NCBI GenBank assembly: GCA_900756155.1 | Contig: CAAEJV010000035.1 | Coordinates: forward strand, 1 to 52,997 | DNA length: 52,997 bases | DNA from: Pasteurellaceae bacterium | Lineage (GTDB): Bacteria > Pseudomonadota > Gammaproteobacteria > Enterobacterales > Pasteurellaceae | Reading direction: 5' to 3' | Part shown: one piece after another, positions 25,233 to 33,965 of the stretch | Layout: each line of letters begins with the position of its first letter | How positions within the stretch are numbered: position 1 is the stretch's first letter | Position numbers and translations under genes: made by a program | Notes under the pieces: model-generated | The model's database searches: none | Told to the model about the DNA's origin: nothing | Seen by the model: only the letters and a program-made list of their open reading frames with translations

Positions 25233-25817
25233 TTAATAATAAGAATGTTCACCACGTTGGTGTTCTGTGACGTCTCTTGCACCTTTTAATTCATTCGGGA
25301 AGAGCGAAACTAACTGTTTCTCTACCCCGTCTTTTAAGGTGACATCAACCATTGAACAACCGTTACAGCCACCACCGAATTGTAGAACCGCATAACCATC
25401 ATCGGTAATTTCAATTAATGTGATTTTACCGCCATGGCTGGCTAATTGTGGATTAATTTGTGTTTGGATCACGTACTCTACGCGCTCAATTAAAGGCGCA
25501 TCATCTGCAACTTTACGCATTTTAGCGTTAGGTGCTTTTAAAGTCAGTTGAGCGCCAAGCTCTTCGGTTACATAATCAATTTCCGCATCTTCTAAAAACG
25601 GTAAACTGATTTCATCTACAAACGCTGAAAAAGTATCGTATTTCATTTCGGTATCAGTCGCTTCAACTGAATTTGGCGGGCAATAAGAAACGCCACATTC
25701 TGCCCCAGGCGTACCAGGATTCACGACAAAAATACGAATATTTGTACCTTCTTCTTGTGTATCTAAAAGTTTCCGAAAATGTGCTTGTGCAGCATCTGAA
25801 ATAAAAATTTGTTCCAT
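25233..25817 (-). CDS. nfuA: Fe-S cluster carrier protein NfuA
   Basis: Carrier that delivers 4Fe-4S clusters to target enzymes, notably under oxidative stress or iron limitation. The 194 residues comprise a degenerate A-type N-terminal domain (about 1-100) and a NifU-like C-terminal domain with the cluster-binding CNGC (C151 and C154) in FGGGCNGCSMVD. It lies 115 nt after comF on the same strand but appears to have its own upstream region, which includes a dyad at 25834-25852. In H. influenzae the same gene follows the com operon. Confidence 0.96.
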   Translation of the reverse strand: MEQIFISDAAQAHFRKLLDTQEEGTNIRIFVVNPGTPGAECGVSYCPPNSVEATDTEMKYDTFSAFVDEISLPFLEDAEIDYVTEELGAQLTLKAPNAKMRKVADDAPLIERVEYVIQTQINPQLASHGGKITLIEITDDGYAVLQFGGGCNGCSMVDVTLKDGVEKQLVSLFPNELKGARDVTEHQRGEHSYY

Positions 25818-25833
25818 AAATAAAGTCCTAATA

Positions 25834-25852
25834 CTTGATGCAATATATCAAG
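25834..25852 (-). repeat. Small dyad upstream of nfuA
   Basis: CTTGAT (25834-25839) and ATCAAG (25847-25852) form a perfect 6-bp inverted repeat with a 7-nt centre, about 20-35 bp before the nfuA start. It could be a repressor site; it does not fit the IscR consensus well. Confidence 0.35.
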
Positions 25853-25932
25853 AATGATACTCCTATACGGCAATTTTTTCTACATTTATTCCTATTTTTA
25901 TAGATATAGGTAAATCCTATCCTTAACAGATT

Positions 25933-26622
25933 TTAGGCTCGAGCTAAGCCCCATACTTGAATTTCTTTTACACCTAATTTTCGAAGCTGTTTAGCTATTT
26001 CTGCTAATGTTGAACCGGTTGTAATCACATCATCCACCAACGCAACACGTTCATAAGGAAAAGGCTTTTGGGTATTCACTGTAAAAGCATTTTTAAGGTT
26101 TTGTCGTCGATCTTTCGCCGTTAAACCTCGCTGAGTATGGGTATGTTTAATCCGTTTCACCACATGATGACAGTTAGGCACATCACACCAGCGACTTAAC
26201 CAATTAGCCAATAAATCAGCTTGGTTATAGCCCCGTTGCCATTGTCGAAAATGATATAACGGTACGGGAATAATCGCCTGTGGCAGCGAGAGCCCATGTG
26301 TTCGTCTCGCCTGTCGCACCGCAAGATAAAGCAAACGCGATAAACTGCGATCTAACCAAAACTGTTTTTGGAATTTAAAACGATGAATAAGTGAAGAAAG
26401 TGGTTCAAGGTAATGCCCAATGATCACAATGCGATCCCAAGCAGGTTCATTTTTCAAACAATGTCCACAGCCCATTGCATAATGCTGCAAGGGTGAACCA
26501 CATCGACCACAATAAGGGAAAGTTTTAATTTGCTTCTGACATCGACTACACAACCCGTTTCGACCAAGATGAATAGATCGCTTGCAATACACACAGCTAA
26601 ACTGAAAAAAATGGGAAAACAT
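25933..26622 (-). CDS. comF: ComF amidophosphoribosyltransferase-like competence protein
   Basis: Competence protein needed for passage or handling of transforming DNA inside the cell; related proteins are linked to the ComFA/DprA step. With start M of MFSHFFQFSCVYCKRS it has 229 residues, matching H. influenzae ComF. Up to 28 extra N-terminal codons are open but would overlap comE by 65 nt and are not conserved in style. The N-terminus has four CxxC pairs (CVYC, CSRC, CGRC, CGHC), a likely zinc-binding region. The C-terminus carries the phosphoribosyltransferase motif VALVDDVITTGST. It is last in the comABCDEF operon, starting 19 nt after comE; an uptake signal sits in the junction (26633-26641). 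Confidence 0.94.
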   Translation of the reverse strand: MFSHFFQFSCVYCKRSIHLGRNGLCSRCQKQIKTFPYCGRCGSPLQHYAMGCGHCLKNEPAWDRIVIIGHYLEPLSSLIHRFKFQKQFWLDRSLSRLLYLAVRQARRTHGLSLPQAIIPVPLYHFRQWQRGYNQADLLANWLSRWCDVPNCHHVVKRIKHTHTQRGLTAKDRRQNLKNAFTVNTQKPFPYERVALVDDVITTGSTLAEIAKQLRKLGVKEIQVWGLARA

Positions 26623-26641
26623 AAAAGAAATTGACCGCACT

Positions 26642-28024
26642 TTATTTTTTCGCTTTTTCAACTTGCTTAAAATGCTTTTCTTTCTTAGCCATTTCCATTC
26701 TTTCACCCTGTTTCAAAATATGAGGTGTCACAAAAATGACGAGTTCGCGTTTTTGATGACGTTCACTTTCCTTACTAAATAAGCGCTTAATACCTGGAAT
26801 ATCGCCCAATAATGGTACTTTATCGACACCTTTCGTGATCGTATCGTGAAATACACCACCTAATACAATTGTTTCGCCATCTTTGGCAAACACTTGCGTA
26901 TTAATTTCTTGTTTATCAATGGATACCACTTCATTTTGCCCATAAGCCACTCGATTCCCTGGAGAATTTTGACTCACTAATAAATCCAATAAAATATTAT
27001 TATCCTTCGAAATATGCGGTGTAACTTCCAATCCTAATACTGCCTCGCGAAATTCCACTGATTGCGTATCATTTTTACCATTTGTCACCACATAAGGAAT
27101 TTCTGTCCCTTGTTTGATGCTTGCGCTTTTCTTGTTGGTCGTGAGTAAGCGAGGGCTTGCAATAATTTCTACGTTATTTTCACGTTCAAGTGCGGTCAAT
27201 TCTAAATCTAACAATCGACCATTAATTTTAGCCACTTGAAGTGCTAATGAGCCAGCTGGCGTGACCGTTGTCGCAAAATTCACATTTAAATTATTACTGA
27301 TATTGCTAAACCCATTCGCATCTAAACTGCCACTCACTCGATGGGCTGCCTCAGTAGGATTAAAAATGCCCCAACGCACACCTAATTCTTTTAAGCTTTC
27401 ATCAGTAATCGTCACAATACGTGCTTCAATCACGATTTGCTCAATGGGTTTATCCAACTCTGCGATTAACTTTTTGATATTTTTGACAGAACGTGCATCA
27501 TCCTGAATCAGTAACACATTGCTTCGGTCATCAAAGGTAATTGTGCCGCTAGGTGAAAGCAAAGAACCACTCCCCGTTGTTAAAGATTTCATCACATCAG
27601 AGGCCTTGGCAAAATGCAATTTAACCGTTGTACTCACAAGTGGCATTTCACTAGATAAACTTTCCCCGCTAATCGCCATAGGTTCTGTCATTTTCTCTGC
27701 ATATTGTTCATGTTGAGAAGGCTTACCCAAATAATAAATATTATTTTCTTGATAAAAAGAGAGCCCTTTGATTTTTGCGACAGAACGCAATAAACGATCA
27801 AAATCTACGTTATCTAATTGTAATGAAAGCGTTCCTTCTAGCTCATCATCAATCATTAAATTAGCATTTTGCTCAAGAGCAAGTTGTTGGAGTGTCGCCA
27901 CCATGGGAGCTTGCTTTAAGCGAAGTGAAAATACGCGATTCTCTGCCGCTGAGTAAGTTGTCCATAGGATCAAAAAACACATTAAAAACTGACCGCACTT
28001 TGTTTTTATTTTCTGCTTTATCAT
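26642..28024 (-). CDS. comE: ComE secretin (PilQ-type outer-membrane channel)
   Basis: Outer-membrane secretin through which the type IV pilus and DNA pass; equivalent to PilQ. The 460 residues begin with a basic stretch and a Sec signal (CFLILWTTYSAA), followed by an STN-like domain (VFSLRLKQAPMVATLQQLALEQ), an N1/N-type domain (VKLHFAKASDVMKSL) and the secretin core from IEQIVIEARIVTITDESLKELGVRWG to RELVIFVTPHIL. Fifth in the operon, 1 nt after comD. Two uptake signals lie inside (about 27189 and 27992). Without lipobox. Confidence 0.95.
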   Translation of the reverse strand: MIKQKIKTKCGQFLMCFLILWTTYSAAENRVFSLRLKQAPMVATLQQLALEQNANLMIDDELEGTLSLQLDNVDFDRLLRSVAKIKGLSFYQENNIYYLGKPSQHEQYAEKMTEPMAISGESLSSEMPLVSTTVKLHFAKASDVMKSLTTGSGSLLSPSGTITFDDRSNVLLIQDDARSVKNIKKLIAELDKPIEQIVIEARIVTITDESLKELGVRWGIFNPTEAAHRVSGSLDANGFSNISNNLNVNFATTVTPAGSLALQVAKINGRLLDLELTALERENNVEIIASPRLLTTNKKSASIKQGTEIPYVVTNGKNDTQSVEFREAVLGLEVTPHISKDNNILLDLLVSQNSPGNRVAYGQNEVVSIDKQEINTQVFAKDGETIVLGGVFHDTITKGVDKVPLLGDIPGIKRLFSKESERHQKRELVIFVTPHILKQGERMEMAKKEKHFKQVEKAKK

Positions 28025-28025
28025 T

Positions 28026-28409
28026 TTAAAATCTCATTATGATTGAGGTCGTTTGTTCACATTGCCCTGCTTTATAACTTTGAAGCGTCACGCTGTTTTT
28101 ACTCACTTTTTCGATTAAATAGCCTTCCTTTCCAATTCTCTGCCCGACTTGAACCAACAAAATATGCCCATCATCATTAAATAACACTTCTGCCTGTTTA
28201 CCGTATTGCAAGACACCTACAATATGTAGCTGAGCCAATGGGCGTTCCTCCGCCAGTCTCGGCTCCGAATATACGCAAGCCGACACTGGCGGTAGGGTGA
28301 GCCCCTCTTTTGGATATTCGGTTTGTTCTCTTTGTTTACGATCAAAAGGATCTTGCGAAAATGACGATACAGAAAAAAACGCTATCAAGATTAAGAAGAG
28401 CTTTTTCAT
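28026..28409 (-). CDS. comD: ComD (PilP-like) competence protein
   Basis: Short exported protein of 127 residues with an N-terminal signal (MKKLFLILIAFFSVSSFS). By position it corresponds to PilP, which links the inner-membrane PilMNO platform to the secretin. The C-terminal part, LHIVGVLQYGKQAEVLFNDDGHILLVQVGQRIGKEGYLIEKV, has the PilP beta-domain pattern (G-x-x-I-x-x-V-x-x-G). No lipobox is seen, unlike Pseudomonas PilP. It overlaps comC by a TAATG junction. Confidence 0.9.
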   Translation of the reverse strand: MKKLFLILIAFFSVSSFSQDPFDRKQREQTEYPKEGLTLPPVSACVYSEPRLAEERPLAQLHIVGVLQYGKQAEVLFNDDGHILLVQVGQRIGKEGYLIEKVSKNSVTLQSYKAGQCEQTTSIIMRF

Positions 28410-28951
28410 TATTTATCCTTATTTAATTGGAAAATTAACTCACATGTAATAGAAGCATTTTCCTCTTCATCTAATTTTTCAATGTTTAATTGCGTTAACG
28501 AAAGTGTAGGAACATCGCTTAAAAGTGCGATCAAAAATTGCTGTAAATCGACAAAATAGCCTTGTAACGACAAATGGAACAAAGTATGTTGAGAAAAATC
28601 CCAACGCAAATCCAACGCTCGAAGTCGCCCATTTAACAACGCCTGCACATGCTGATTTATCGGCAACACAGAATTAGCCAATTCTGGAGAAAGTTGTCGG
28701 CTGTCTGACTTTTGTCTTAAGGTTTGTAAAATCTTTTCCTGTTTCTCCCACTCTTGTTGTTGCAAACTCAATTCTGCGTCAAGTCGATGTCGTTCATTAC
28801 TGTTTTCAACGTAACGAAAAACAGGTAAAAAGATGACCGCACTTAATGCACTCAACCAAAAGGCAGCATGGACCATTTGAGGTAATCGAAGCCATCGCCC
28901 AAACCAACTTTGCGCACTTTTTTGAACGATCTCGTTGATAAGGTTTCTCAT
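28409..28951 (-). CDS. comC: ComC (PilO-like) competence protein
   Basis: Bitopic inner-membrane protein of 180 residues, equivalent in position to PilO. It has a cytoplasmic N-terminus, one membrane span near residues 30-48 (AAFWLSALSAVIFLPVF), a periplasmic coiled-coil stretch (about 50-85, Gln/Glu/Leu-rich) and a small ferredoxin-like end. It overlaps comB by 4 nt (ATGA) and comD by 1 nt, so translation is coupled. One uptake signal lies inside (about 28838). Confidence 0.88.
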   Translation of the reverse strand: MRNLINEIVQKSAQSWFGRWLRLPQMVHAAFWLSALSAVIFLPVFRYVENSNERHRLDAELSLQQQEWEKQEKILQTLRQKSDSRQLSPELANSVLPINQHVQALLNGRLRALDLRWDFSQHTLFHLSLQGYFVDLQQFLIALLSDVPTLSLTQLNIEKLDEEENASITCELIFQLNKDK

Positions 28952-29460
28952 TGCACAAGCTCCGATAAATGAATATCAAATTGAAAGAACAACTGCTGTT
29001 GCACTGGTTGAAACTTAGTTAAGTTAACCTCTGTAAAATGGCGTTTGAGAAATTGATGTATCTCTTCAAACTCTTGTTGGCTTTCTGTCATGCCTGAAAG
29101 GACAACTTGCTTAGCATTGAGCGTAAATTCATCTAACTCACCTTGTTGTAATGGCAACTCAGTTAATAAATTAAGCATTCGATACACATATTCCGTCTCC
29201 ATTTCTGTCAGCTCATTCAGTTCTTTTAAGTTACTTTGTAGTTGCTGAACTTGAATGCGTTTCTGATGGACTTGATGAGTAATTTGTGTCAGTTTTTCTT
29301 TTGTCTGGCTTAGGGCTTGCCCTTGTTGTTCATTGAGTTGGTTCAATCCAACAACAATCAAAACTAAACAAGCTAGCCAAATTAAACCTTGCCACATAAA
29401 ACGACGAAAGGCCTTTTGATGTTGTTCTAAGCGCCAAGGCAATAGATTAAGGCTTAACAT
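28948..29460 (-). CDS. comB: ComB (PilN-like) competence protein
   Basis: Bitopic membrane protein of 170 residues, equivalent to PilN. The N-terminal MLSLNLLPWRLEQHQK contains the NLLPWR motif by which PilN docks to PilM; a membrane span follows (about 23-42) and then a coiled coil. I chose ATG 29460, which has GGGAG seven bases upstream; a GTG two codons earlier is also open. It overlaps comA by 14 nt. Confidence 0.9.
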   Translation of the reverse strand: MLSLNLLPWRLEQHQKAFRRFMWQGLIWLACLVLIVVGLNQLNEQQGQALSQTKEKLTQITHQVHQKRIQVQQLQSNLKELNELTEMETEYVYRMLNLLTELPLQQGELDEFTLNAKQVVLSGMTESQQEFEEIHQFLKRHFTEVNLTKFQPVQQQLFFQFDIHLSELVQ

Positions 29461-30295
29461 CACCACTCTCCCGATTACTTGGAGTCAAAAGTGCGGTCGT
29501 TTTTGAGGATAAATCCACGAGCTTTAAATCGGTTTGCCAGAGTGCATTGCCTAAAGCGATGAAAGGTAAATCTGTTTCGATTCGTGGCCAATCCTGAGGC
29601 AGTAATTCGATTGTGCGTGAATTTAATATATCGGGCGTTTGATACACATAAATCTGTTCTATTGTTTCAGGAAAACGCTGGATAAATTGTTGATAAAGCT
29701 CAGATAAATCACTTTGAGATTGTAAGACTTGTCGTTGTTGTAAGCGTTCACAAACGGCGAGACAACCTTGTTGATCTTGATATAAAAACAAGGCGTTCGT
29801 CGGCTCTTGCCCTAAAATAGCATAAAATGCACGCAAAATGCTGTGATTCAGTAAATCAAGTGCGGTCAATTTTAGCGGCAAATATTTTGCTAATTCTGCA
29901 TTGGCACTTTCTTTTCGAATAGCCGTGATATCCAAACGAAAACCTTGTTTTAATGGCGTGGTCAGATAATCAAACCATAATTCATCCAACGGAATCGGTA
30001 ATTCTTTTTGCAAAATGAAACGACATTGTTGTTCACACTCCTGAGCATTGAGTGTTTGCGGTAAAATAAGCGTTTTAGACCAAGTTAAATGGGGGGAAAT
30101 GGCGCCGATAAAACAACATTGGTTCGTTTTTTGTGGTAAATGAGGCAATAACTGGGAAAAAATGTCCTTTTGTTGTCCATTCAAGCAAATAGATTGAACT
30201 TTGTGGAATTCATCTAGCCAAACAAAATAGAGGTTATCTTGTTGTTTACTCACACCAATTTGTTGTTTTCGCTGCTTTCTATGAGCAATTCCCAT
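29447..30295 (-). CDS. comA: ComA (PilM-like) competence protein
   Basis: First gene of comABCDEF, 282 residues, cytoplasmic, equivalent to the actin-fold PilM that binds the N-terminus of PilN (ComB). Sequence similarity to PilM is weak, and I assign it by order, length and the downstream NLLPWR partner. It is divergent from ponA; the CRP-S site at 30388-30409 drives the operon. Two uptake signals lie inside (about 29488 and 29861). The operon is required for type IV pilus-dependent DNA uptake in H. influenzae. Confidence 0.93.
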   Translation of the reverse strand: MGIAHRKQRKQQIGVSKQQDNLYFVWLDEFHKVQSICLNGQQKDIFSQLLPHLPQKTNQCCFIGAISPHLTWSKTLILPQTLNAQECEQQCRFILQKELPIPLDELWFDYLTTPLKQGFRLDITAIRKESANAELAKYLPLKLTALDLLNHSILRAFYAILGQEPTNALFLYQDQQGCLAVCERLQQRQVLQSQSDLSELYQQFIQRFPETIEQIYVYQTPDILNSRTIELLPQDWPRIETDLPFIALGNALWQTDLKLVDLSSKTTALLTPSNRESGDVKP

Positions 30296-30344
30296 ATTCT
30301 TTCCTATTCTTTAAGGGATTAATCTTTTATACTTAGCAGCCAAG

Positions 30345-30409
30345 ATCATAATTTTGATTTTTTGAATATTCATTAAACCAGAGAGAATTTTACGATGCGG
30401 ATCGCAAAA
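30345..30409 (-). promoter_or_regulatory. comABCDEF promoter with CRP-S site overlapping the ponA start
   Basis: The 22-bp site 30388-30409 has arms TTTTACGAT and ATCGCAAAA around GCGG; by eye 20 of 22 positions fit the CRP-S consensus. The ponA ATG (30395-30397) lies inside it. On the minus strand a -10 candidate TATGAT (30345-30350) would place the start near 30338, about 60 bp from the site centre. Control by CRP plus Sxy is known for this operon in H. influenzae; promoter boxes are my reading. Confidence 0.85.
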
Positions 30410-33013
30410 TTAATATTAAGTACCCTATTTACGATATGTATACTGGGGTTAGTCGCCGGTGGTGTACTGTATTTTCACTTAAAATCCTCCTTGCCATCGG
30501 TAGAAAGCCTAAAAACTGTTGAATTGCAACAGCCGATGCAAATCTATACGGCTGATGGCAAATTAATCGGTGAAGTCGGTGAACAACGCCGTATTCCTGT
30601 GAAATTAGAAAATGTGCCTCAGCGTCTGCAAGATGCCTTCTTAGCAACAGAAGATAGCCGTTTTTATGAACATCATGGCTTAGATCCTGTTGGTATTGCT
30701 CGTGCGATTTTTGTTGCCGTCAACAATGGTGGTGCATCTCAAGGGGCAAGTACCATTACGCAACAGCTTGCGCGTAACTTCTTCTTAACGCCAGAAAAAA
30801 CCATTATTCGTAAAGCTCGCGAAGCAGTCTTAGCCATTGAAATTGAAAATGCCTTAAGTAAACAAGAAATTTTAGAACTCTATTTAAATAAAATTTTCTT
30901 AGGGTATCGTTCTTATGGCGTCGCAGCTGCCGCACAAACCTACTTTGGTAAAAACTTAGATGAATTAACGCTGTCTGAAATGGCCGTCATTGCTGGCTTG
31001 CCAAAAGCGCCTTCTACCATGAATCCACTCTATTCGCCAAAACGTGCGGAAGAACGTCGAAATGTGGTTTTAAGTCGAATGCTTGATGAGAATAAAATCA
31101 CCAAAGCAGAATATGATGCAGCCATCAAAGAGCCAATCGTTGCGAGTTATCACGGTGCTAAATTTGAGTTTCGTGCAGACTATGTGACTGAAATGGTTCG
31201 TCAAGAAATGGTAAAACGTTTTGGTGAAGAAGATGCTTACACCAAAGGTTATAAAGTCTTCACAACAGTACTTTCAAAAGATCAAGCGGAAGCTCAAAAA
31301 GCCGTACGTAATAACTTGATCGATTATGATATGCGTCATGGCTGGCGTGGCGGTGCACCACTTTGGAAAAAAGATGAAGCCCCATGGGATAATGAACGCA
31401 TTGTCGCTTTCTTGAAAAAATTACCTGATTCAGAACCATTCATTCCGGCAGCGGTAACTGCATTAGGTAAGAATGGTGCAGAATTACTTTTAGCCAATAA
31501 TGAAACGATGACGCTTTCTTCAAACGCAATGCGTTGGGCGGGAAGAGCACCGGTTAAAGTGGGTGACCAGATTTGGATTCGTAAACGTGATAACGGTGAA
31601 TGGATTTTAGGTCAAATTCCAGCGGCTAACTCTGCATTAGTTTCATTAAACTCTGATAATGGTGCTATTGAGGCCATGGTGGGTGGTTTTAGCTACGAAC
31701 AAAGTAAATTTAACCGAGCAACCCAATCTTTAGTGCAAGTCGGTTCTTCGATTAAACCATTTATCTATGCAGCTGCATTAGAGAAAGGTTTAACGCTTTC
31801 AAGCGTATTGCAAGACAGTCCTATCTCTATCCAAAAACCAGGACAACCTTTGTGGCAACCGAAAAACTCACCTGATCGTTATGATGGTCCAATGCGTTTA
31901 CGTGTAGGTTTAGGTCAATCTAAAAACATGATTGCCATCCGTGCACTACAAACTGCAGGTGTTGGCTTTACGGCTGACTTCTTACAACGTTTTGGATTCA
32001 AACGTGACCAATATTTTGCCAGCGAAGCGCTTGCATTAGGTGCAGCATCCTTCACACCATTGGAAATGGCGCGTGCTTACGCAGTTTTTGATAATGGTGG
32101 TTTCTTAATTGATCCTTACCTTATCGAAAAAATTCAAGATAATACCGGTAAAGATTTATTTATTGCGAACCCGAAAATTGCTTGTATTACCTGTAATGAC
32201 ATTCCTGTGATTTATGGTGAAACCAAAGATAAAATTGATGGCTTTAAAGATGTGGCAGAAGTAGCTAATCCAGATAAGCTAAAATCAGCCAAAGGTAATA
32301 GCAATACCGATACAGATGAAGGTGAGGGCGATCAGCAACCTGAGAATGTACCTGACTTGCCAGAACTTCAAACATCCGCATTAAATGACGGTTCTGTTGA
32401 TTTAATGGCGGATGCGAAAGACGGTGCAGCAAAACAAGAGTACGCACCTCGTGTGATTAGTGGTGAATTAGCCTTCTTAATTCGTAGTGCATTAAATACG
32501 GCGATTTATGGTGAGCAAGGACTTAGTTGGAAAGGTACCAGCTGGCGTATTGCTCAAAGCATTAAGCGTAGTGACATCGGCGGTAAAACAGGTACCACGA
32601 ATAGTGCGAAAGTTGCTTGGTATGCAGGTTTTGGTGCAAACTTAGTGACAACGACCTATGTCGGTTTCGATGATAACAAACGCGTATTAGGTAAAGGTGA
32701 AGCCGGTGCGAAAACCGCAATGCCTGCCTGGGTTGCTTATATGAAAGCTGCTCTTTCTGATGTACCCGAACGTCAACTTGCTCTTCCACCAAACATCATG
32801 GAAAAAACCATTGATAGTAACTCAGGTTTACTTTCTGAAGGTGGTGGTCGTAAAGAATACTTTATCGTTGGTACCGAGCCTAAACGTACTTACATTGCAG
32901 AAATGAAAGAGCGCGGTTATTATGTCCCACCTGAGTTGCAACAACGCTTAAATGGTGGAACAGGCAAAACCAAAGACGCAATTCCTGCCACGCAACCAGA
33001 AGAATTATTCTAA
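30395..33013 (+). CDS. ponA: Penicillin-binding protein 1A
   Basis: Bifunctional class A PBP (MrcA/PonA) that polymerises and cross-links peptidoglycan, 872 residues. Membrane anchor at about 7-28; glycosyltransferase (GT51) domain with catalytic E86 in EDSRFYEHHG and QGASTITQQLARNFFL; OB-like insert; transpeptidase domain with S451-x-x-K454 in GSSIKPF and KTGT at 731-734. A low-complexity acidic insert (about 625-660) lies within the transpeptidase part. Divergent from comA, with the CRP-S site covering its start codon. Ends with an uptake-signal terminator. Confidence 0.97.
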   Translation: MRIAKLILSTLFTICILGLVAGGVLYFHLKSSLPSVESLKTVELQQPMQIYTADGKLIGEVGEQRRIPVKLENVPQRLQDAFLATEDSRFYEHHGLDPVGIARAIFVAVNNGGASQGASTITQQLARNFFLTPEKTIIRKAREAVLAIEIENALSKQEILELYLNKIFLGYRSYGVAAAAQTYFGKNLDELTLSEMAVIAGLPKAPSTMNPLYSPKRAEERRNVVLSRMLDENKITKAEYDAAIKEPIVASYHGAKFEFRADYVTEMVRQEMVKRFGEEDAYTKGYKVFTTVLSKDQAEAQKAVRNNLIDYDMRHGWRGGAPLWKKDEAPWDNERIVAFLKKLPDSEPFIPAAVTALGKNGAELLLANNETMTLSSNAMRWAGRAPVKVGDQIWIRKRDNGEWILGQIPAANSALVSLNSDNGAIEAMVGGFSYEQSKFNRATQSLVQVGSSIKPFIYAAALEKGLTLSSVLQDSPISIQKPGQPLWQPKNSPDRYDGPMRLRVGLGQSKNMIAIRALQTAGVGFTADFLQRFGFKRDQYFASEALALGAASFTPLEMARAYAVFDNGGFLIDPYLIEKIQDNTGKDLFIANPKIACITCNDIPVIYGETKDKIDGFKDVAEVANPDKLKSAKGNSNTDTDEGEGDQQPENVPDLPELQTSALNDGSVDLMADAKDGAAKQEYAPRVISGELAFLIRSALNTAIYGEQGLSWKGTSWRIAQSIKRSDIGGKTGTTNSAKVAWYAGFGANLVTTTYVGFDDNKRVLGKGEAGAKTAMPAWVAYMKAALSDVPERQLALPPNIMEKTIDSNSGLLSEGGGRKEYFIVGTEPKRTYIAEMKERGYYVPPELQQRLNGGTGKTKDAIPATQPEELF

Positions 33014-33029
33014 CCCTGATTTAAATACT

Positions 33030-33062
33030 AAAAGTGCGGTTTATTTTGACCGCACTTTTTTA
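33030..33062 (+). terminator. Terminator of ponA made of paired uptake signals
   Basis: AAAAGTGCGGT (33030-33040) pairs with ACCGCACTTTT (from 33049), with an 8-nt loop and a T-run, 17 nt after ponA. Confidence 0.85.
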
Positions 33063-33079
33063 CGTCAAAAGGACAAATC

Positions 33080-33925
33080 ATGTTAAGTTATCGTCACAGT
33101 TTCCACGCTGGCAACCATGCTGATGTGTTAAAGCATATTGTATTAATGTTGATATTGGAAAATCTTTCGCTTAAAGAAAAAGGCTTCTACTATCTCGACA
33201 CACACTCTGGTGTTGGTCGTTATCGCTTAAGTTCTAACGAATCAGAAAAAACCGGAGAGTACAAAGAGGGAATAGGGAGACTTTGGGAAAGAACAGATTT
33301 ACCCGAAGAGGTTGCTCGCTACGTAGATCTCATTAAAAAGCTCAATTATGGTGGTAAAGAATTACGCTATTATGCCGGATCTCCAATGATTGCTGCACAA
33401 CTATTACGTCCTCAAGATCGTGCATTACTGACAGAATTACACCCGAGCGATTTTCCATTATTACGGAATAACTTTAAAGAGTTTAAGAATATCACCACAA
33501 AATCAGAAAATGGTTTCCAACAACTCAAAGCGACACTTCCACCAAAAGAACGCCGCGGTTTAGTGCTTATTGATCCGCCTTATGAATTAAAAGAAGATTA
33601 TGATTTGGTGGTGAAAGCGATCGAAGAAGGTTATAAGCGCTTTGCGACAGGCACTTATGCCATTTGGTATCCAGTGGTTCTACGCCAACAAACAAAACGC
33701 ATTTTTAAAGGATTAGAAGCAACGGGAATTCGTAAAATTTTGAAAATTGAATTGGCTGTTCGCCCTGATAGCGATCAACGTGGTATGACCGCAAGTGGAA
33801 TGGTGGTGATTAATCCACCTTGGCAATTAGAACAGCAAATGAAATCTATTTTGCCTTATTTGACCCAAACACTCGTCCCTGAAGGTACAGGGAGTTGGAC
33901 AGTGGAATGGATTGTACCAGAATAA
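33080..33925 (+). CDS. rlmJ: 23S rRNA (adenine-2030-N6)-methyltransferase
   Basis: Methylates A2030 of 23S rRNA using S-adenosylmethionine; 281 residues. The start MLSYRHSFHAGNHADVLKH is the conserved RlmJ N-terminus, and DPPYE (in LVLIDPPYE) is the N6-adenine methyltransferase motif IV. The gene stands next to ponA and the com locus in H. influenzae too, and was named for that position before the rRNA role was known in E. coli. Ribosome binding site AAAAGGA. No competence-type site of its own is seen. Confidence 0.95.
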   Translation: MLSYRHSFHAGNHADVLKHIVLMLILENLSLKEKGFYYLDTHSGVGRYRLSSNESEKTGEYKEGIGRLWERTDLPEEVARYVDLIKKLNYGGKELRYYAGSPMIAAQLLRPQDRALLTELHPSDFPLLRNNFKEFKNITTKSENGFQQLKATLPPKERRGLVLIDPPYELKEDYDLVVKAIEEGYKRFATGTYAIWYPVVLRQQTKRIFKGLEATGIRKILKIELAVRPDSDQRGMTASGMVVINPPWQLEQQMKSILPYLTQTLVPEGTGSWTVEWIVPE

Positions 33926-33935
33926 TCCATTCCAA

Positions 33936-33965
33936 AACCGCGGTCAAAATGACCGCACTTTTAAA
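33936..33965. terminator. Degenerate uptake-signal dyad between rlmJ and psiE
   Basis: An intact ACCGCACTTTT (about 33952-33962) faces a decayed partner AAAACCGCGGTCA. The two overlap-pair through GGTCA/TGACC only. It is a weak bidirectional terminator candidate between convergent genes. Confidence 0.45.

Noticed and set aside
26623..26706. Upstream extension of comF with a Lys/Arg-rich N-terminus
   Set aside because: Overlaps the comE 3' end by 65 nt; ComF family begins just before the first CxxC.
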